A stretch of 52,684 nt of DNA from Pseudomonadota bacterium (GTDB taxonomy: Bacteria; Pseudomonadota; Gammaproteobacteria; Burkholderiales; Burkholderiaceae_C): positions 1-52,684 of the forward strand of contig JAKAZQ010000021.1 in NCBI GenBank assembly GCA_021815805.1, given 5' to 3'. Positions 29,921 to 39,773 of the stretch are shown piece after piece; positions within the stretch are counted from its first letter, which is position 1, and every line of letters starts with the position of its first letter. The position numbers and the translations under genes are program-made. Below the pieces are notes generated by a model. It was not told the origin of the DNA and ran no database searches. It saw nothing but the letters and a program-made list of their open reading frames with translations.

Positions 29921-29961
29921 TTGTCCTGGGTCAAGGCAGCGCGCCGCGCCCCGCATACACT
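29921..29961 (+). promoter_or_regulatory. Candidate FNR/ANR-type promoter of the fixH-like gene
   Basis: A dyad TTGTC-CTGG-GTCAA (29921-29934) resembles the FNR/ANR box TTGAT-N4-ATCAA at eight of ten half-site positions. TACACT (29956-29961) is a plausible -10 box. With a start near 29968 the dyad would be centred about 40-41 nt upstream, the class II activator position. This is pattern matching only. Confidence 0.35.
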
Positions 29962-29993
29962 GGTCCGATCCCCTTTCCTGCGGAGTTTCGCCC

Positions 29994-30506
29994 GTGCACG
30001 CACCGCCCGCCGAGCCGCCCTGGTGGCGCCAAGCCTGGCCGTGGGCCCTGATCGCGCTGCCAGCTTCGATGGTGGTGATCGGCTTCGCGCTGCTCGCGCT
30101 GGCCATTCACACGCGCGACGGCCTGGTCGTCGACCATCCCTACGAACACGGCCTGCGTGTCGGCAGCAGCCTGGCGCAGGCGCGCAGGGCGAGCGCCCTG
30201 GGACTGCGCGCCGGGGTGGCGCTGCGCGCGGGCCTGCTCACGGTGCGCGTGCAACCGGCGCCGGTCGACGCGCTGCTGCATCTGCGCCTGCAGGATCCGC
30301 TGCGCCGCAGCGGCGACCTCGACCTGGTGCTGCAGCGCAGCGCCGCGGGCGTCTACCAGGCCACCGCGGTGCTGCGCCCGGTCGTCTACTCGGTGCAATT
30401 GCTGGGTCGCGGCTGGAGTCTTGCCGGGCGCTGGCGTGGCGGGCATCCGACCACTCTCTACCCGGGCATCGCCGAGCCGCCCGGCGACGCGCCGCAGGAC
30501 GACTGA
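29994..30506 (+). CDS. FixH-family membrane protein
   Basis: The 170-residue protein has one N-terminal transmembrane helix (about 13-38) and a periplasmic beta-rich domain with DGLVVDHPYEHGLRVGSS and a LHLRLQDPLRRS segment, as in FixH (PF05751). FixH proteins assist copper delivery and assembly of cbb3 oxidase within fixGHIS/ccoGHIS clusters, but no cco or fix gene is adjacent. The GTG at 29994 is preceded by GCGGAG 8 nt away. It converges on moeB with 13 nt between stops. Confidence 0.78.
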   Translation: MHAPPAEPPWWRQAWPWALIALPASMVVIGFALLALAIHTRDGLVVDHPYEHGLRVGSSLAQARRASALGLRAGVALRAGLLTVRVQPAPVDALLHLRLQDPLRRSGDLDLVLQRSAAGVYQATAVLRPVVYSVQLLGRGWSLAGRWRGGHPTTLYPGIAEPPGDAPQDD

Positions 30507-30519
30507 GCGCCGGCCGGCG

Positions 30520-31287
30520 TCAGGCCGCGCCCGGCTGCCCGCAGACCGGGCAATACGGATTGCGCTGCAGTTGCATGGTGCGAATGTCCATGTCCAGCGC
30601 GTCGATCAGCAGCAAGCGACCGGCGAGGCTGCGTCCGGCGCCGGCCAGCAGCTTGAGCGCCTCCACCGCCTGCAGGCTGCCGACCACGCCGACCAGCGGG
30701 GCGAGCACTCCCATGACGGCGCAACGTACCTCCTCGACCGCGGCGTCGGGCGGGAACAGGCAGGCGTAGCAGGGTCCCGCGTGCTGGCTGCCGGCGCGCG
30801 TGTCGAACACCCCGACCTGGCCGTCGAAGCCGATCGCGGCACCGCTGACCAGCGGCACGCCGGCGCGCACGCACGCGGCGTTGAGCGCCTGGCGCGTGGC
30901 GAAGTTGTCGCTGCAGTCGAGCACCACCGAGGCGTCGCTCAGACACTCGTCGAGCAGCGCCGGGTCGGCGCGCCGCGCCAGCGTGCGCACGCGCGGACCC
31001 GGGTTGATCTGGCGCATGGCCTCGCGCGCCGACTCGACCTTGAGCTGGCCGATGCGCTGCTCGACGTGCGCGATCTGGCGCTGCAGGTTGGTGGCGTCGA
31101 CGGTGTCGTCGTCGATCAGCGTGATGCGCCCGACGCCGGCGGCGGCCAGATACAGGGCCACCGGGGAGCCGAGACCGCCGGCCCCCAGCACCACCGCGTG
31201 GGCCTCGAGGATGCGCTGCTGCCCGTCGATGCCGATGGCATCGAGCAGGATGTGGCGCGAGTAGCGCAGCAGCTGGTCGTCGTTCAT
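30520..31287 (-). CDS. moeB: MoeB/ThiF/HesA-family adenylyltransferase
   Basis: The 255-residue E1-like enzyme adenylates the C-terminal Gly-Gly of a sulfur-carrier protein such as MoaD or ThiS. The start LLRYSRHILL, the nucleotide loop GAGGLGSP (35-42) and the following IDDDTVDATNLQRQ are diagnostic. Zinc ligands are Cys173/Cys176 and Cys246/Cys249. It lacks the rhodanese domain of the longer MoeZ forms. It is third in gpmA-ctpA-moeB, 34 nt after ctpA. Confidence 0.92.
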   Translation of the reverse strand: MNDDQLLRYSRHILLDAIGIDGQQRILEAHAVVLGAGGLGSPVALYLAAAGVGRITLIDDDTVDATNLQRQIAHVEQRIGQLKVESAREAMRQINPGPRVRTLARRADPALLDECLSDASVVLDCSDNFATRQALNAACVRAGVPLVSGAAIGFDGQVGVFDTRAGSQHAGPCYACLFPPDAAVEEVRCAVMGVLAPLVGVVGSLQAVEALKLLAGAGRSLAGRLLLIDALDMDIRTMQLQRNPYCPVCGQPGAA

Positions 31288-31321
31288 CGCGCGCGCCCCG
31301 CGGCGCCCGGCCGGCCCACGC

Positions 31322-32794
31322 TCAATGGGCGTGCGCCGGCTGCGATGCCGCGGCGACCGCCGGCTGGCTGGCCGCGCGCGCCACGCTGCGCGCGCTGATC
31401 ACCGGCCGGTGCTCCAGCAGGTTCAGCGCCTGTTCCAGTTGCCAGTCGTGCTGGCTGCCGAACTCCGGCAGTTTCGGGAAACGCTTGGGATCCTTCTCGA
31501 TGGCCGCTTCCAGTTCCCGCCGCGCCTGCTCCTGGCGTTGCAGTTCGGCGCGCACGCGCGGCGAACTCGCCGCCTCGGTGCCGGTGCCGATCTGGTTGCT
31601 GTAGTCGACCTCGCGCATGCGCAGCGCCGCGTAGGGGTCGCCGCTGGGCAGCGGACCGACGATGTAGTTCGGCGTGATGCCGCGCGCCTGGATGGATTCG
31701 CCGTTGGGCGTGTAGTAGCGCGCCGTGGTCAGCTTCAGCGCGGTGTCGGGCCCCAGCGGCAGCACCGTCTGCACCGAGCCCTTGCCGAAGGTCGGCTCGC
31801 CCATCACGCTGGCGCGCTTGTAGTCCTGCAGCGCACCGGTGACGATTTCCGAGGCCGACGCCGAGCCGCCGTTCACCAGCACCACCACGGGTACGGTCTT
31901 GATGCCGGCAGGCAGCGAGGCCAGCGGATTGTCGCCCACCACTCGCGAGTAGTCGCTCGGGGTGTTGCGGTAGGTCACGTTGGCCTCCGGGATCTGGCCG
32001 CGCGTGGAAACGATGGCGGCGTCCACCGGCAGGAAGGCCGAGGCCACGCCGACCGCACTCTCGAGCAGGCCGCCCGGGTTGTTGCGCAGGTCCAGCACGA
32101 GGCCCTTGAGCTTCGGATCGGTCTTGTACAGCGACTGGATCTCGGCCACGAACTGGGGCAGGGTGTCGGACTGGAACTGGGTGATGCGCACCCAGGCGTA
32201 GCCCGGCTGAACCATGCGCCCGCGCACGCTTCGCACGTGGATCTCCTCGCGCGTGATGAGCAGCGACAAGCTGCGGTTGCCGCGCGGCCGCAGCAGGCTC
32301 AGGCGCACCTTGGTGCCGGGCTTGCCGCGCATCAGCTTGACGGCCTTTTCCAGCGGCAGCCCCTTCACCGAGGTGTCGTCGATGCGCGTGATCAGGTCGC
32401 CGGCCTCGATGCCGGCACGCGCCGCGGGTGAGCCTTCGATCGGCGCGACCACCTGGATCAGGCCGTTCTTGGGCGCGATCTCGATGCCCACGCCGACGAA
32501 CTGCCCGCTGGTGCTTTCGCTGAACTCCTTGAAATCCTTGGCATCCAGGTACTCGGAGTGCGGGTCCAGGCTGTTCACCATGCCGTTGATGGCATTGTGG
32601 ATCAGCTTCCTGCCGTGCACGGGCTCGAAGTAATCCGCCTTGATCAGGCCGTACACGGCGGCGAATTGCTGGAGTTCCTCGAGCGGCAGCGGCGAGGTCG
32701 AGCCACGCGCGAAAGCCTGCAACTGCAGGGTTGCCAGGGCGCCCGTGAGCATGCCCGCACCGATCCACGCCGCGATTTTGAATTTGCCTGCCAT
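31322..32794 (-). CDS. ctpA: C-terminal processing peptidase, S41 family
   Basis: The 490-residue periplasmic serine protease has an N-terminal signal anchor (about 5-27), a PDZ domain (about 90-170, with APIEGSPAARAGIEAGDLI) and an S41 catalytic domain. The motif SASASE is at 311-316; Ser313 and Lys338 in FGKGS form the probable Ser-Lys dyad. The C-terminal about 110 residues are charged and then Ala/Gln-rich. It processes or degrades envelope proteins. ATG 32794 begins the signal segment. It lies 70 nt after gpmA. Confidence 0.93.
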   Translation of the reverse strand: MAGKFKIAAWIGAGMLTGALATLQLQAFARGSTSPLPLEELQQFAAVYGLIKADYFEPVHGRKLIHNAINGMVNSLDPHSEYLDAKDFKEFSESTSGQFVGVGIEIAPKNGLIQVVAPIEGSPAARAGIEAGDLITRIDDTSVKGLPLEKAVKLMRGKPGTKVRLSLLRPRGNRSLSLLITREEIHVRSVRGRMVQPGYAWVRITQFQSDTLPQFVAEIQSLYKTDPKLKGLVLDLRNNPGGLLESAVGVASAFLPVDAAIVSTRGQIPEANVTYRNTPSDYSRVVGDNPLASLPAGIKTVPVVVLVNGGSASASEIVTGALQDYKRASVMGEPTFGKGSVQTVLPLGPDTALKLTTARYYTPNGESIQARGITPNYIVGPLPSGDPYAALRMREVDYSNQIGTGTEAASSPRVRAELQRQEQARRELEAAIEKDPKRFPKLPEFGSQHDWQLEQALNLLEHRPVISARSVARAASQPAVAAASQPAHAH

Positions 32795-32864
32795 GCCGTG
32801 TGTCCGTCGAATGACGCCGAAGAGTATAGGGCCGGGGCCGCCGCGCTGCGGCCCCGGCGCCGGC

Positions 32865-33572
32865 TCAGGGCTGCGTCGCCGGCTGCTCCAGGTAATAGCG
32901 CCGGATGGGCCGCAGGTCGACATCGAGTTCGTAGACCAGCGGCACCCCGTTCGGGATGTTCAGGCCGACGATGTCGGCATCCGAGATGCCGTCGAGGTGC
33001 TTGACGATGGCGCGCATCGAATTGCCGTGCGACACCGCCAGCACGCGCCGTCCGGCGCGGATCGCCGGCGCCAGCGATTCCTCCCACAGCGGCAGCACGC
33101 GCTGCACCGTGTCCTTCAGGCATTCGGCCAGCGGCAGATCGGCCGGGTTCACCTTGGCATAGCGGGGGTCGGCCGCCAGTTCGTGGCGATGCGCCTCGTC
33201 CATCAGCGGCGGACGCACGTCGTAGCTGCGACGCCAGGTCAGCACCTGCTCGTCGCCGAAGCGGGCCGCGGTTTGCGCCTTGTCGAGGCCCTGCAGGGCG
33301 CCGTAGTGGCGCTCGTTGAGGCGCCAGCTGTGCACCGTGGGCAACCACATGCGATCCATTTCTTCCAGGCACAGCCACAGCGTGCGAACGGCGCGCTTGA
33401 GCACCGAGGTGTAGGCGACGTCGAAGTCGAGGCCGTGGGACTTGAGCAGTTGCCCGGCGCGCCGGGCTTCCGCGATGCCTTTGTCGGTGATGTCGACGTC
33501 GACCCAGCCGGTGAATCGGTTTTCCTGGTTCCAGGTCGATTCGCCGTGGCGAATCATGACGAGTTTGTGCAT
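32865..33572 (-). CDS. gpmA: 2,3-bisphosphoglycerate-dependent phosphoglycerate mutase
   Basis: The 235-residue glycolytic enzyme interconverts 3- and 2-phosphoglycerate. The phosphohistidine is His9 in [21 protein letters not shown], the active-site Glu in [13 protein letters not shown] and the second His in [10 protein letters not shown] are all present. The length is normal (about 230-250). It is the first gene of the minus-strand gpmA-ctpA-moeB group and diverges from the rhodanese gene across a 220-bp spacer. Confidence 0.97.
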   Translation of the reverse strand: MHKLVMIRHGESTWNQENRFTGWVDVDITDKGIAEARRAGQLLKSHGLDFDVAYTSVLKRAVRTLWLCLEEMDRMWLPTVHSWRLNERHYGALQGLDKAQTAARFGDEQVLTWRRSYDVRPPLMDEAHRHELAADPRYAKVNPADLPLAECLKDTVQRVLPLWEESLAPAIRAGRRVLAVSHGNSMRAIVKHLDGISDADIVGLNIPNGVPLVYELDVDLRPIRRYYLEQPATQP

Positions 33573-33753
33573 GTTCGATGGGCGCGCTCTCGACGCGCGT
33601 GCGGGTGGAGGAATGCGGTGGCGGCAGCGCCGGGGCGCGCCGCGCGATCGGGGCAGCGCCGCGTGAGCGGGGCGGACGGCCGCAGGCGCTGCCGCGACAG
33701 TGCGCTATCGTAGTGGACGGCGTGCCGCCGGCACGCGTGATGCGCGAAGTTCC

Positions 33754-33769
33754 TAGAATGACGCATTCT
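33754..33769 (+). promoter_or_regulatory. -10-like box and short dyad before the rhodanese gene
   Basis: TAGAAT (33754-33759) resembles a -10 box 34 nt before the rhodanese GTG and is the left end of a perfect 6-bp dyad AGAATG-ACG-CATTCT (33755-33769). No -35 box is seen. The dyad could be an operator or chance. Confidence 0.25.
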
Positions 33770-33792
33770 GCCCATACCCTGCGGAGTGCATT

Positions 33793-34212
33793 GTGAAGTT
33801 CGTGATCGACAACCTGGCGCTGATCGCCATCGCGGTGATTTCCGGCGGCATGCTGCTGTGGAGCTCGTTTTCCCGCGGGGGCGGCTCGGGCGGCGTGTCC
33901 GCGGCCGAGGCGGTGCGCCTGATGAACCGCGAAAAGGGCGTTCTGATCGACGTCTGCGAACCCGCCGAGCATGCCTCGGGGCATGGCGTGGGCGCGCGCA
34001 ACATCCCGCTGGGCGAACTCGAGAAGCGGGCGGCCGAGTTGCCCAAGAACAAGCAGTTGCCGGTGCTGCTGCTGTGCCAGAGCGGAGCGCGCGCCGGGCG
34101 TGCCGCGACCACGCTGCGCAAGCTCGGCTACGCCCGCGCGCTGCCGGTCAGCGGCGGGCTGCGCGCCTGGCGCGAGGCCGGACTGCCGGTCGAGAAGGCG
34201 GAAAAGGCCTGA
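33793..34212 (+). CDS. Membrane-anchored rhodanese-like protein
   Basis: The 139-residue protein has one N-terminal helix (about 5-25) and a single rhodanese domain with Cys95 in LCQSGARAG as the persulfide site and the LIDVCEPAEHASGH loop. The soluble domain should be cytoplasmic if the positively charged side (FSRGG after the helix) is inside. It is the first of rhodanese-grxC-secB-gpsA, a conserved beta-proteobacterial order. The GTG at 33793 has GGAG 7 nt upstream. Confidence 0.9.
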   Translation: MKFVIDNLALIAIAVISGGMLLWSSFSRGGGSGGVSAAEAVRLMNREKGVLIDVCEPAEHASGHGVGARNIPLGELEKRAAELPKNKQLPVLLLCQSGARAGRAATTLRKLGYARALPVSGGLRAWREAGLPVEKAEKA

Positions 34213-34273
34213 GCCGCGTCGCGGCGCGCGCCACCGGCCGGCGCCGCCCCAGTCAACCGAGGAGAAACCAGCC

Positions 34274-34543
34274 ATGTCGACGTCCACGGTGCGCATGTAC
34301 ACCACCGCCGTCTGCCCCTACTGCCTGCGGGCCAAGGCCCTGCTGCGGCAACGCGGCGTGGAGCACATCGAGGAACTGCGCGTCGACCTCGACCCCGGGG
34401 CGCGCGACATCATGATGCGCGAGACCGGGCGGCGCACGGTGCCGCAGATCTACATCGGCGATACCCACGTCGGCGGCTGCGACGACCTGTTCGCGCTGGA
34501 TGCCGCCGGCAAGCTGCGGCCGCTGCTGCAGGCCGCCGCCTGA
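34274..34543 (+). CDS. grxC: Glutaredoxin 3
   Basis: The 89-residue dithiol glutaredoxin has the active site CPYC at 14-17, the cis-Pro TVPQIYIG and the GGCDDL glutathione-binding motif. It reduces protein disulfides with glutathione. GAGGAGAAACC precedes the ATG at 34274. It lies 61 nt after the rhodanese gene. Confidence 0.97.
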   Translation: MSTSTVRMYTTAVCPYCLRAKALLRQRGVEHIEELRVDLDPGARDIMMRETGRRTVPQIYIGDTHVGGCDDLFALDAAGKLRPLLQAAA

Positions 34544-34594
34544 GCGCCGCGCAGGCCGAGTTCCCGATCTCGCCGGGGTCGGCGCGGCGGCTTC

Positions 34595-34600
34595 TACAAT
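34595..34600 (+). promoter_or_regulatory. Candidate -10 box for secB
   Basis: TACAAT matches the -10 consensus at five of six positions, 96 nt before the secB ATG in the 153-bp spacer after grxC. No clear -35 box is visible. Confidence 0.3.
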
Positions 34601-34696
34601 GCTCCGGCATCGTGGCGTGGCGCCACGCTGCCCGGCCTCGGTCTGTCCCCGGCCGGCGCGAGGCTCGCCTTTCAACCCTGCCTGGAGTCTTCCTGC

Positions 34697-35191
34697 ATGA
34701 GCACCCCCAACCCCACCGAAGCTGCGCAAGCGCAGCAGCCCGTTTTTGCGTTGCAGCGTTGTTATCTGAAGGATCTTTCGCTGGAACAGCCTAATTCCCC
34801 GCAGATCCTGCTGGAACAAGCGCAGCCCACGGTGGATGTGCAGATGAACGTGGAATCGCAGTCGCTCGCCGACGGCGTGCTCGAGGTGTGCGTCACGGCC
34901 ACCGTGACCGCGCGCATCGACCAGCGCACGCTGTTCCTGGTGGAAGGCAAGCAGGCCGGGATTTTCGAAATGCGCAACGTGCCGCAGGAACACGTCGACC
35001 TGCTGCTGGGAATCGCCTGTCCGCAGACCGTCTATCCCTACCTGCGCGCCAATGTCGCCGACGTCATCACGCGCGCCGGCTTTCCCCCGGTGCACCTGGC
35101 CGAGATCAACTTCCAGGCCATGTACGAGGCGCAGCGTGCGCAGCAGCAGGTCGAGGGCCAGGGCGCGGCCGCCGGCCACACCCTGAACTGA
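34697..35191 (+). CDS. secB: Protein-export chaperone SecB
   Basis: The 164-residue tetrameric chaperone keeps preproteins unfolded and hands them to SecA. The segments [53 protein letters not shown] and [10 protein letters not shown] cover the family from end to end. The start ATG 34697 follows CTGGAGTC. It is downstream of grxC and 37 nt before gpsA, as in related genomes and in enterobacteria. Confidence 0.97.
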   Translation: MSTPNPTEAAQAQQPVFALQRCYLKDLSLEQPNSPQILLEQAQPTVDVQMNVESQSLADGVLEVCVTATVTARIDQRTLFLVEGKQAGIFEMRNVPQEHVDLLLGIACPQTVYPYLRANVADVITRAGFPPVHLAEINFQAMYEAQRAQQQVEGQGAAAGHTLN

Positions 35192-35228
35192 TGATCCGGC
35201 GCAAGCCGCCGGCCGGCGCCGCGAGCCC

Positions 35229-36281
35229 ATGCTGAAGCCGCGAACCCGCCTGGTGGTGCTGGGCGCCGGGGCCTGGGGCACGGCGCTGGCCGTGCACGCC
35301 GCGGCGCGCAACGACGTGCTGCTGTGGGCGCGTGATGCCGCGCAGGTGCAGCGCATGCAGCGCCAGGGCGAGAACGCACGCTACCTGCCGGGGGTCGAAT
35401 TCCCCGACTCGCTTCGCCTCGGCGTCGACCTGGCGCCGGCGCTGGCGCACGCCGCCGACGGCGGCCTCGTGGTGCTGGCGGTCACGGTGGCCGCGCTGCG
35501 CGGCATGGCGCAGACCCTGCGCGAACTCTGGAGTCGTACCGCGGCGCCGCCCGCGGCCGGGGTGCTCATCCTCGCCAAGGGCTTCGAGCAGGGCAGTGCC
35601 CTGCTCGCCCATCAGGTGGTCGAGCAGGTGTTCGACGGCTGGGCGCGGCGCCCGCCGGTGGGTGTGCTGTCCGGCCCGAGCTTCGCCAGGGAGGTGGCGC
35701 TGGGCCTGCCGGTGGCGCTGGCCGCCGCCGGCTCCCGCCGGGTGGTCGACGCCGCGGTGCACGCGCTGCACGGCGGCAGCATGCGCGTGTATGCGACCGA
35801 CGACATCGTCGGCGTGGGGGTCGGCGGCGCCGTGAAGAACGTGCTGGCCATCGCCTGCGGAGTCAGCGACGGCCTGCGTCAGGGCGCCAACGCGCGCGCC
35901 GCGCTGATCACCCGCGGGCTGGCGGAGATGGCGCGCCTCGGCCTCGCGCTGGGCGGCCGCCAGGAGACCTTCATGGGGCTCAGCGGTCTGGGCGACCTGG
36001 TGCTGACCTGCACCGGCGAGCTGTCGCGCAACCGCCGCGTCGGCCTGCAGCTGGCCGCGGGCAAGGAACTGCACGCCATCGTGCGCGACCTCGGCCATGT
36101 CGCCGAGGGCGTGCACACCGCGCGCACCGTGCTCGAGTTGGCGCGTGCCCACGAACTCGACATGCCGATCGCCGAGCAGGTGTGCGCGCTGCTGGAGCAG
36201 CGCGTCGATGCAGCGGGCGCGCTGGGGCTGCTGCTGGCGCGCGAGGCGCGCGACGAGCCCGAGCCGGGGCCGGCATCGTGA
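35229..36281 (+). CDS. gpsA: Glycerol-3-phosphate dehydrogenase [NAD(P)+]
   Basis: The 350-residue enzyme makes sn-glycerol 3-phosphate for phospholipids. The Rossmann loop [12 protein letters not shown] is at 9-20; [16 protein letters not shown] and the catalytic Lys in [14 protein letters not shown] (about residue 200) are intact. [14 protein letters not shown] and [12 protein letters not shown] sequence follows. Its last codons overlap the GTG of pth, so the two are coupled. Confidence 0.96.
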   Translation: MLKPRTRLVVLGAGAWGTALAVHAAARNDVLLWARDAAQVQRMQRQGENARYLPGVEFPDSLRLGVDLAPALAHAADGGLVVLAVTVAALRGMAQTLRELWSRTAAPPAAGVLILAKGFEQGSALLAHQVVEQVFDGWARRPPVGVLSGPSFAREVALGLPVALAAAGSRRVVDAAVHALHGGSMRVYATDDIVGVGVGGAVKNVLAIACGVSDGLRQGANARAALITRGLAEMARLGLALGGRQETFMGLSGLGDLVLTCTGELSRNRRVGLQLAAGKELHAIVRDLGHVAEGVHTARTVLELARAHELDMPIAEQVCALLEQRVDAAGALGLLLAREARDEPEPGPAS

Positions 36282-36886
36282 TCCGTCTTGTCGTCGGGCT
36301 CGGCAACCCCGGTCCGGAACACGCGCAGCAGCGTCACAACGCCGGATTCTGGTGGCTCGACCAGCTCGCCGAGCGCGAGCGCGTTCAGCTTCGACCGGAA
36401 AAGGGCTTTTTCGGCGCGCTCGCGCGCATGCGCGGGCCGCACGGCGACGTCTGGCTGCTCGAGCCCGGCACCTACATGAACCGCTCCGGGCAGTCGGTGG
36501 CGGCGGTGGCGCGCTTCTACAAGATCGCCCCCGAGGAAATCCTCGTGGCGCACGACGAGCTGGATCTGCTGCCCGGGCAGGTCAAGCTCAAGCGCGGCGG
36601 CGGACATGCCGGGCACAACGGGCTGCGCGACATCGCCGCGCAACTGGGTACGCCGCAGTTCTGGCGCCTGCGCCTGGGCATCGGTCACCCGGGCAGTCGC
36701 GAGGCGGTGATCGGTTTCGTGCTCGGGCGCCCGCCGCGCGCGGAGCTCGAACGCATCGACGAGGCCGTGCAGCGCAGCCTGCAGGTGGTGCCGCGCATGC
36801 TGCGCGGCGAGATGGATCTCGCGGTCATGGAATTGCACCGCGACAACCCCGCGGTGGCCGCGCCCGGCAGGCAGTCGGGCGCCTGA
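36278..36886 (+). CDS. pth: Peptidyl-tRNA hydrolase
   Basis: The 202-residue enzyme releases peptides from peptidyl-tRNA dropped by ribosomes. Asn10 (GLGNPG), His20 (RHNAG), Asp93 (AHDELD) and Asn114 (GHNGLRD) fall at the E. coli numbering, which supports the GTG start at 36278-36280 overlapping the gpsA TGA (GTGA). Elsewhere pth usually follows rplY; here it follows gpsA. It converges on the ferredoxin gene with a 13-nt gap. Confidence 0.95.
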   Translation: MIRLVVGLGNPGPEHAQQRHNAGFWWLDQLAERERVQLRPEKGFFGALARMRGPHGDVWLLEPGTYMNRSGQSVAAVARFYKIAPEEILVAHDELDLLPGQVKLKRGGGHAGHNGLRDIAAQLGTPQFWRLRLGIGHPGSREAVIGFVLGRPPRAELERIDEAVQRSLQVVPRMLRGEMDLAVMELHRDNPAVAAPGRQSGA

Positions 36887-36899
36887 AGCAGCGGCGGGT

Positions 36900-37806
<907 letters not shown>

Positions 37807-37827
37807 GGCTGGCTCCAGATGCGGGCT

Positions 37828-38454
37828 TCAGGAAGGGGTGGGCGGGTTCGCGTCGTCGCGACCCAGCAGCGCGTAGTGCACGTGGCCGGCGCGCGCGCTG
37901 CGCAGCAGGCGCCAGCCGGTGGCGGCCCAGCGCTGCAGGCTGGCGGCGTCGGGCGCCTCCAGATACACCCGCCCGTCGCGGTCGAGCAGGCGCGCCGCCT
38001 GGGCCAGCGCGCGCTCGTGGGCGCCGGCGAGGTCGAACGGGGGGTCGATGAACACCACGTCGTAGCTCGCCGGCGCGCACGCTGCGGCGAAGCCCAGAGC
38101 CTCGGCCGCGTGCACGCGCACCGCATCGGCACCGAGCCGCAGCGCGGCGTCGCCGAGCGCGCGCGCCAGCAGCGGGTTGCGCTCGACCATGTCGACGCGC
38201 GCCGCGCCGCGCGACGCGGCCTCCAGGCCGAGTGCGCCGCTGCCGGCGAACAGGTCGAGGCAGCGCAGGCCGTGGAGGTTCTGGCCGAGCCAGTTGAACA
38301 GGGTTTCGCGCACACGGTCGGGGGTGGGGCGCAGCCCCGCCACCACCGGCACGCGCAAGCGGCTGCCGCGCAGCCGCCCGCCGATGATGCGCACGCTGCC
38401 GGGGCCGGCATGGCGGGCACGCTGTGGCGCGGGAGCGGGGTAGGACGGATTCAT
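37828..38454 (-). CDS. rsmD: 16S rRNA (guanine966-N2)-methyltransferase
   Basis: The 208-residue SAM-dependent enzyme methylates G966 of 16S rRNA. RIIGGRLRGSRL, the SAM loop DLFAGSGALGLEAASRGA and the catalytic DPPF in FIDPPFDL are present. The ATG at 38454 was chosen; a longer frame upstream has no conserved sequence and runs into the ftsY promoter region. It diverges from ftsY across 143 bp and is followed by coaD. Confidence 0.94.
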   Translation of the reverse strand: MNPSYPAPAPQRARHAGPGSVRIIGGRLRGSRLRVPVVAGLRPTPDRVRETLFNWLGQNLHGLRCLDLFAGSGALGLEAASRGAARVDMVERNPLLARALGDAALRLGADAVRVHAAEALGFAAACAPASYDVVFIDPPFDLAGAHERALAQAARLLDRDGRVYLEAPDAASLQRWAATGWRLLRSARAGHVHYALLGRDDANPPTPS

Positions 38455-38597
38455 GCGACGTGGGCTGGGCGCGCGGCGCACGCGCCGCACGAAGCCGCAG
38501 CATAACGGCTCGTGTCGGCGGGCATGCCGCGACAGGTGACAATAGCGCATCGGGGGCGCCTTTCGCACCCCCGCCGAGCCCTTCGTACGCCTTCACC

Positions 38598-39704
38598 ATG
38601 TTTCGTCTGTTCAAGCGCAAACCGTCCGCCGATCCGCCCGCAGAGGCCGCTGCCGGCGCCGCTTCCCCGTCGCTGGTGCAAACGCAGCCGGCACAGCCGG
38701 CACAGCCACAGCAGCCGCCGCAGGCCGCCGCCGCGGCGCCTGCCGCAAGCCCAGGCGCCGCGCCGCTGGAGCCGGGCGAGCCGGGATCGGCGGCGCCGGG
38801 CGCGCCGGCCGGCTGGTTCGGACGCCTGCGCCAGGGCCTGCGCAAGACCGGCGCCGGGCTGTCGGGATTGTTCGGCGGAGCGCGCATCGACGAGGCGCTG
38901 TTCGAGGAGCTCGAAACCGCGCTGATTCTCGCCGACGCCGGCAGCGCTGCCACGGCCCAGGTGCTGCAGGAGCTGCGGCGCAAGGTGCGCGCTGCGCGCG
39001 CCGAGACGCCGCACCAGGTGCGGGAATTGCTGCGCGAGGTGCTGACCGAGTTGCTGTCGCCGCTGCAGAAGCCGCTGGACATCGGGCGCACCAGCCCGAC
39101 CGTGATCATGATGGTCGGCGTCAACGGCGCCGGCAAGACCACCAGCATCGGCAAGCTCACGCGGCATCTGCAGGCGGCCGGCTGCAAGGTGCTGCTGGCC
39201 GCCGGCGACACCTTTCGCGCGGCGGCGCGAGAGCAGCTCGCGGCATGGGGCGAGCGCAACGGCGTGCAGGTCATCGCGCAACAGGGCGGCGACCCTGCCG
39301 CGGTGGCCTTCGATGCCGTGCAGGCGGGTCGCGCGCGCGGCATGGACGTGGTGATCGTGGACACCGCCGGGCGCCTGCCGACGCAGGCGCACCTGATGGA
39401 GGAACTGAAAAAGGTCAAGCGCGTGATGGGCAAGGCCATGGAGGGCGCGCCGCACGAGGCCATCCTGGTGATCGATGCCACGAACGGGCAGAACGCGCTG
39501 GCCCAGTTGCGCGCCTTCGACGATACCCTCGGTCTCAGCGGGATCATCCTGACCAAGCTCGACGGCAGCGCCAAGGGCGGGGTCATCGCGGCCATCGCGC
39601 GCGAGCGTCCGGTGCCGATCTATTTCATCGGCGTCGGCGAATCCCTCGAGGATTTGCAGGTGTTCGACGCGCAGGCCTTCGCCAGGGCGCTGGTCGACGG
39701 CTGA
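38598..39704 (+). CDS. ftsY: Signal recognition particle receptor FtsY
   Basis: The 368-residue SRP GTPase docks ribosome-SRP complexes at the membrane. The N-terminal about 70 residues are Pro/Ala/Gln-rich, with a PAQPAQPQQPPQ stretch, instead of the acidic A domain of E. coli. The N domain starts near GWFGRLRQGLRKT. GTPase motifs are GVNGAGKTT (G1), DTAGR (G3) and TKLDGSAKGG (G4/G5). No strong ribosome site precedes the ATG at 38598. Confidence 0.95.
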   Translation: MFRLFKRKPSADPPAEAAAGAASPSLVQTQPAQPAQPQQPPQAAAAAPAASPGAAPLEPGEPGSAAPGAPAGWFGRLRQGLRKTGAGLSGLFGGARIDEALFEELETALILADAGSAATAQVLQELRRKVRAARAETPHQVRELLREVLTELLSPLQKPLDIGRTSPTVIMMVGVNGAGKTTSIGKLTRHLQAAGCKVLLAAGDTFRAAAREQLAAWGERNGVQVIAQQGGDPAAVAFDAVQAGRARGMDVVIVDTAGRLPTQAHLMEELKKVKRVMGKAMEGAPHEAILVIDATNGQNALAQLRAFDDTLGLSGIILTKLDGSAKGGVIAAIARERPVPIYFIGVGESLEDLQVFDAQAFARALVDG

Positions 39705-39715
39705 CGCGGCGCAAA

Positions 39716-39735
39716 TGCGCAGTTCCCGCTGCGCA
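39716..39735. terminator. Short hairpin between ftsY and the converging exporter gene
   Basis: TGCGCAG (39716-39722) and CTGCGCA (39729-39735) form a perfect 7-bp stem with a 6-nt loop in the 69-bp gap between two converging stops. There is no T-run. A shared weak terminator is plausible. Confidence 0.35.
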
Positions 39736-39773
39736 CGCAACAATACATTGGCCAGGCCACGCAGCGCCGCGCA

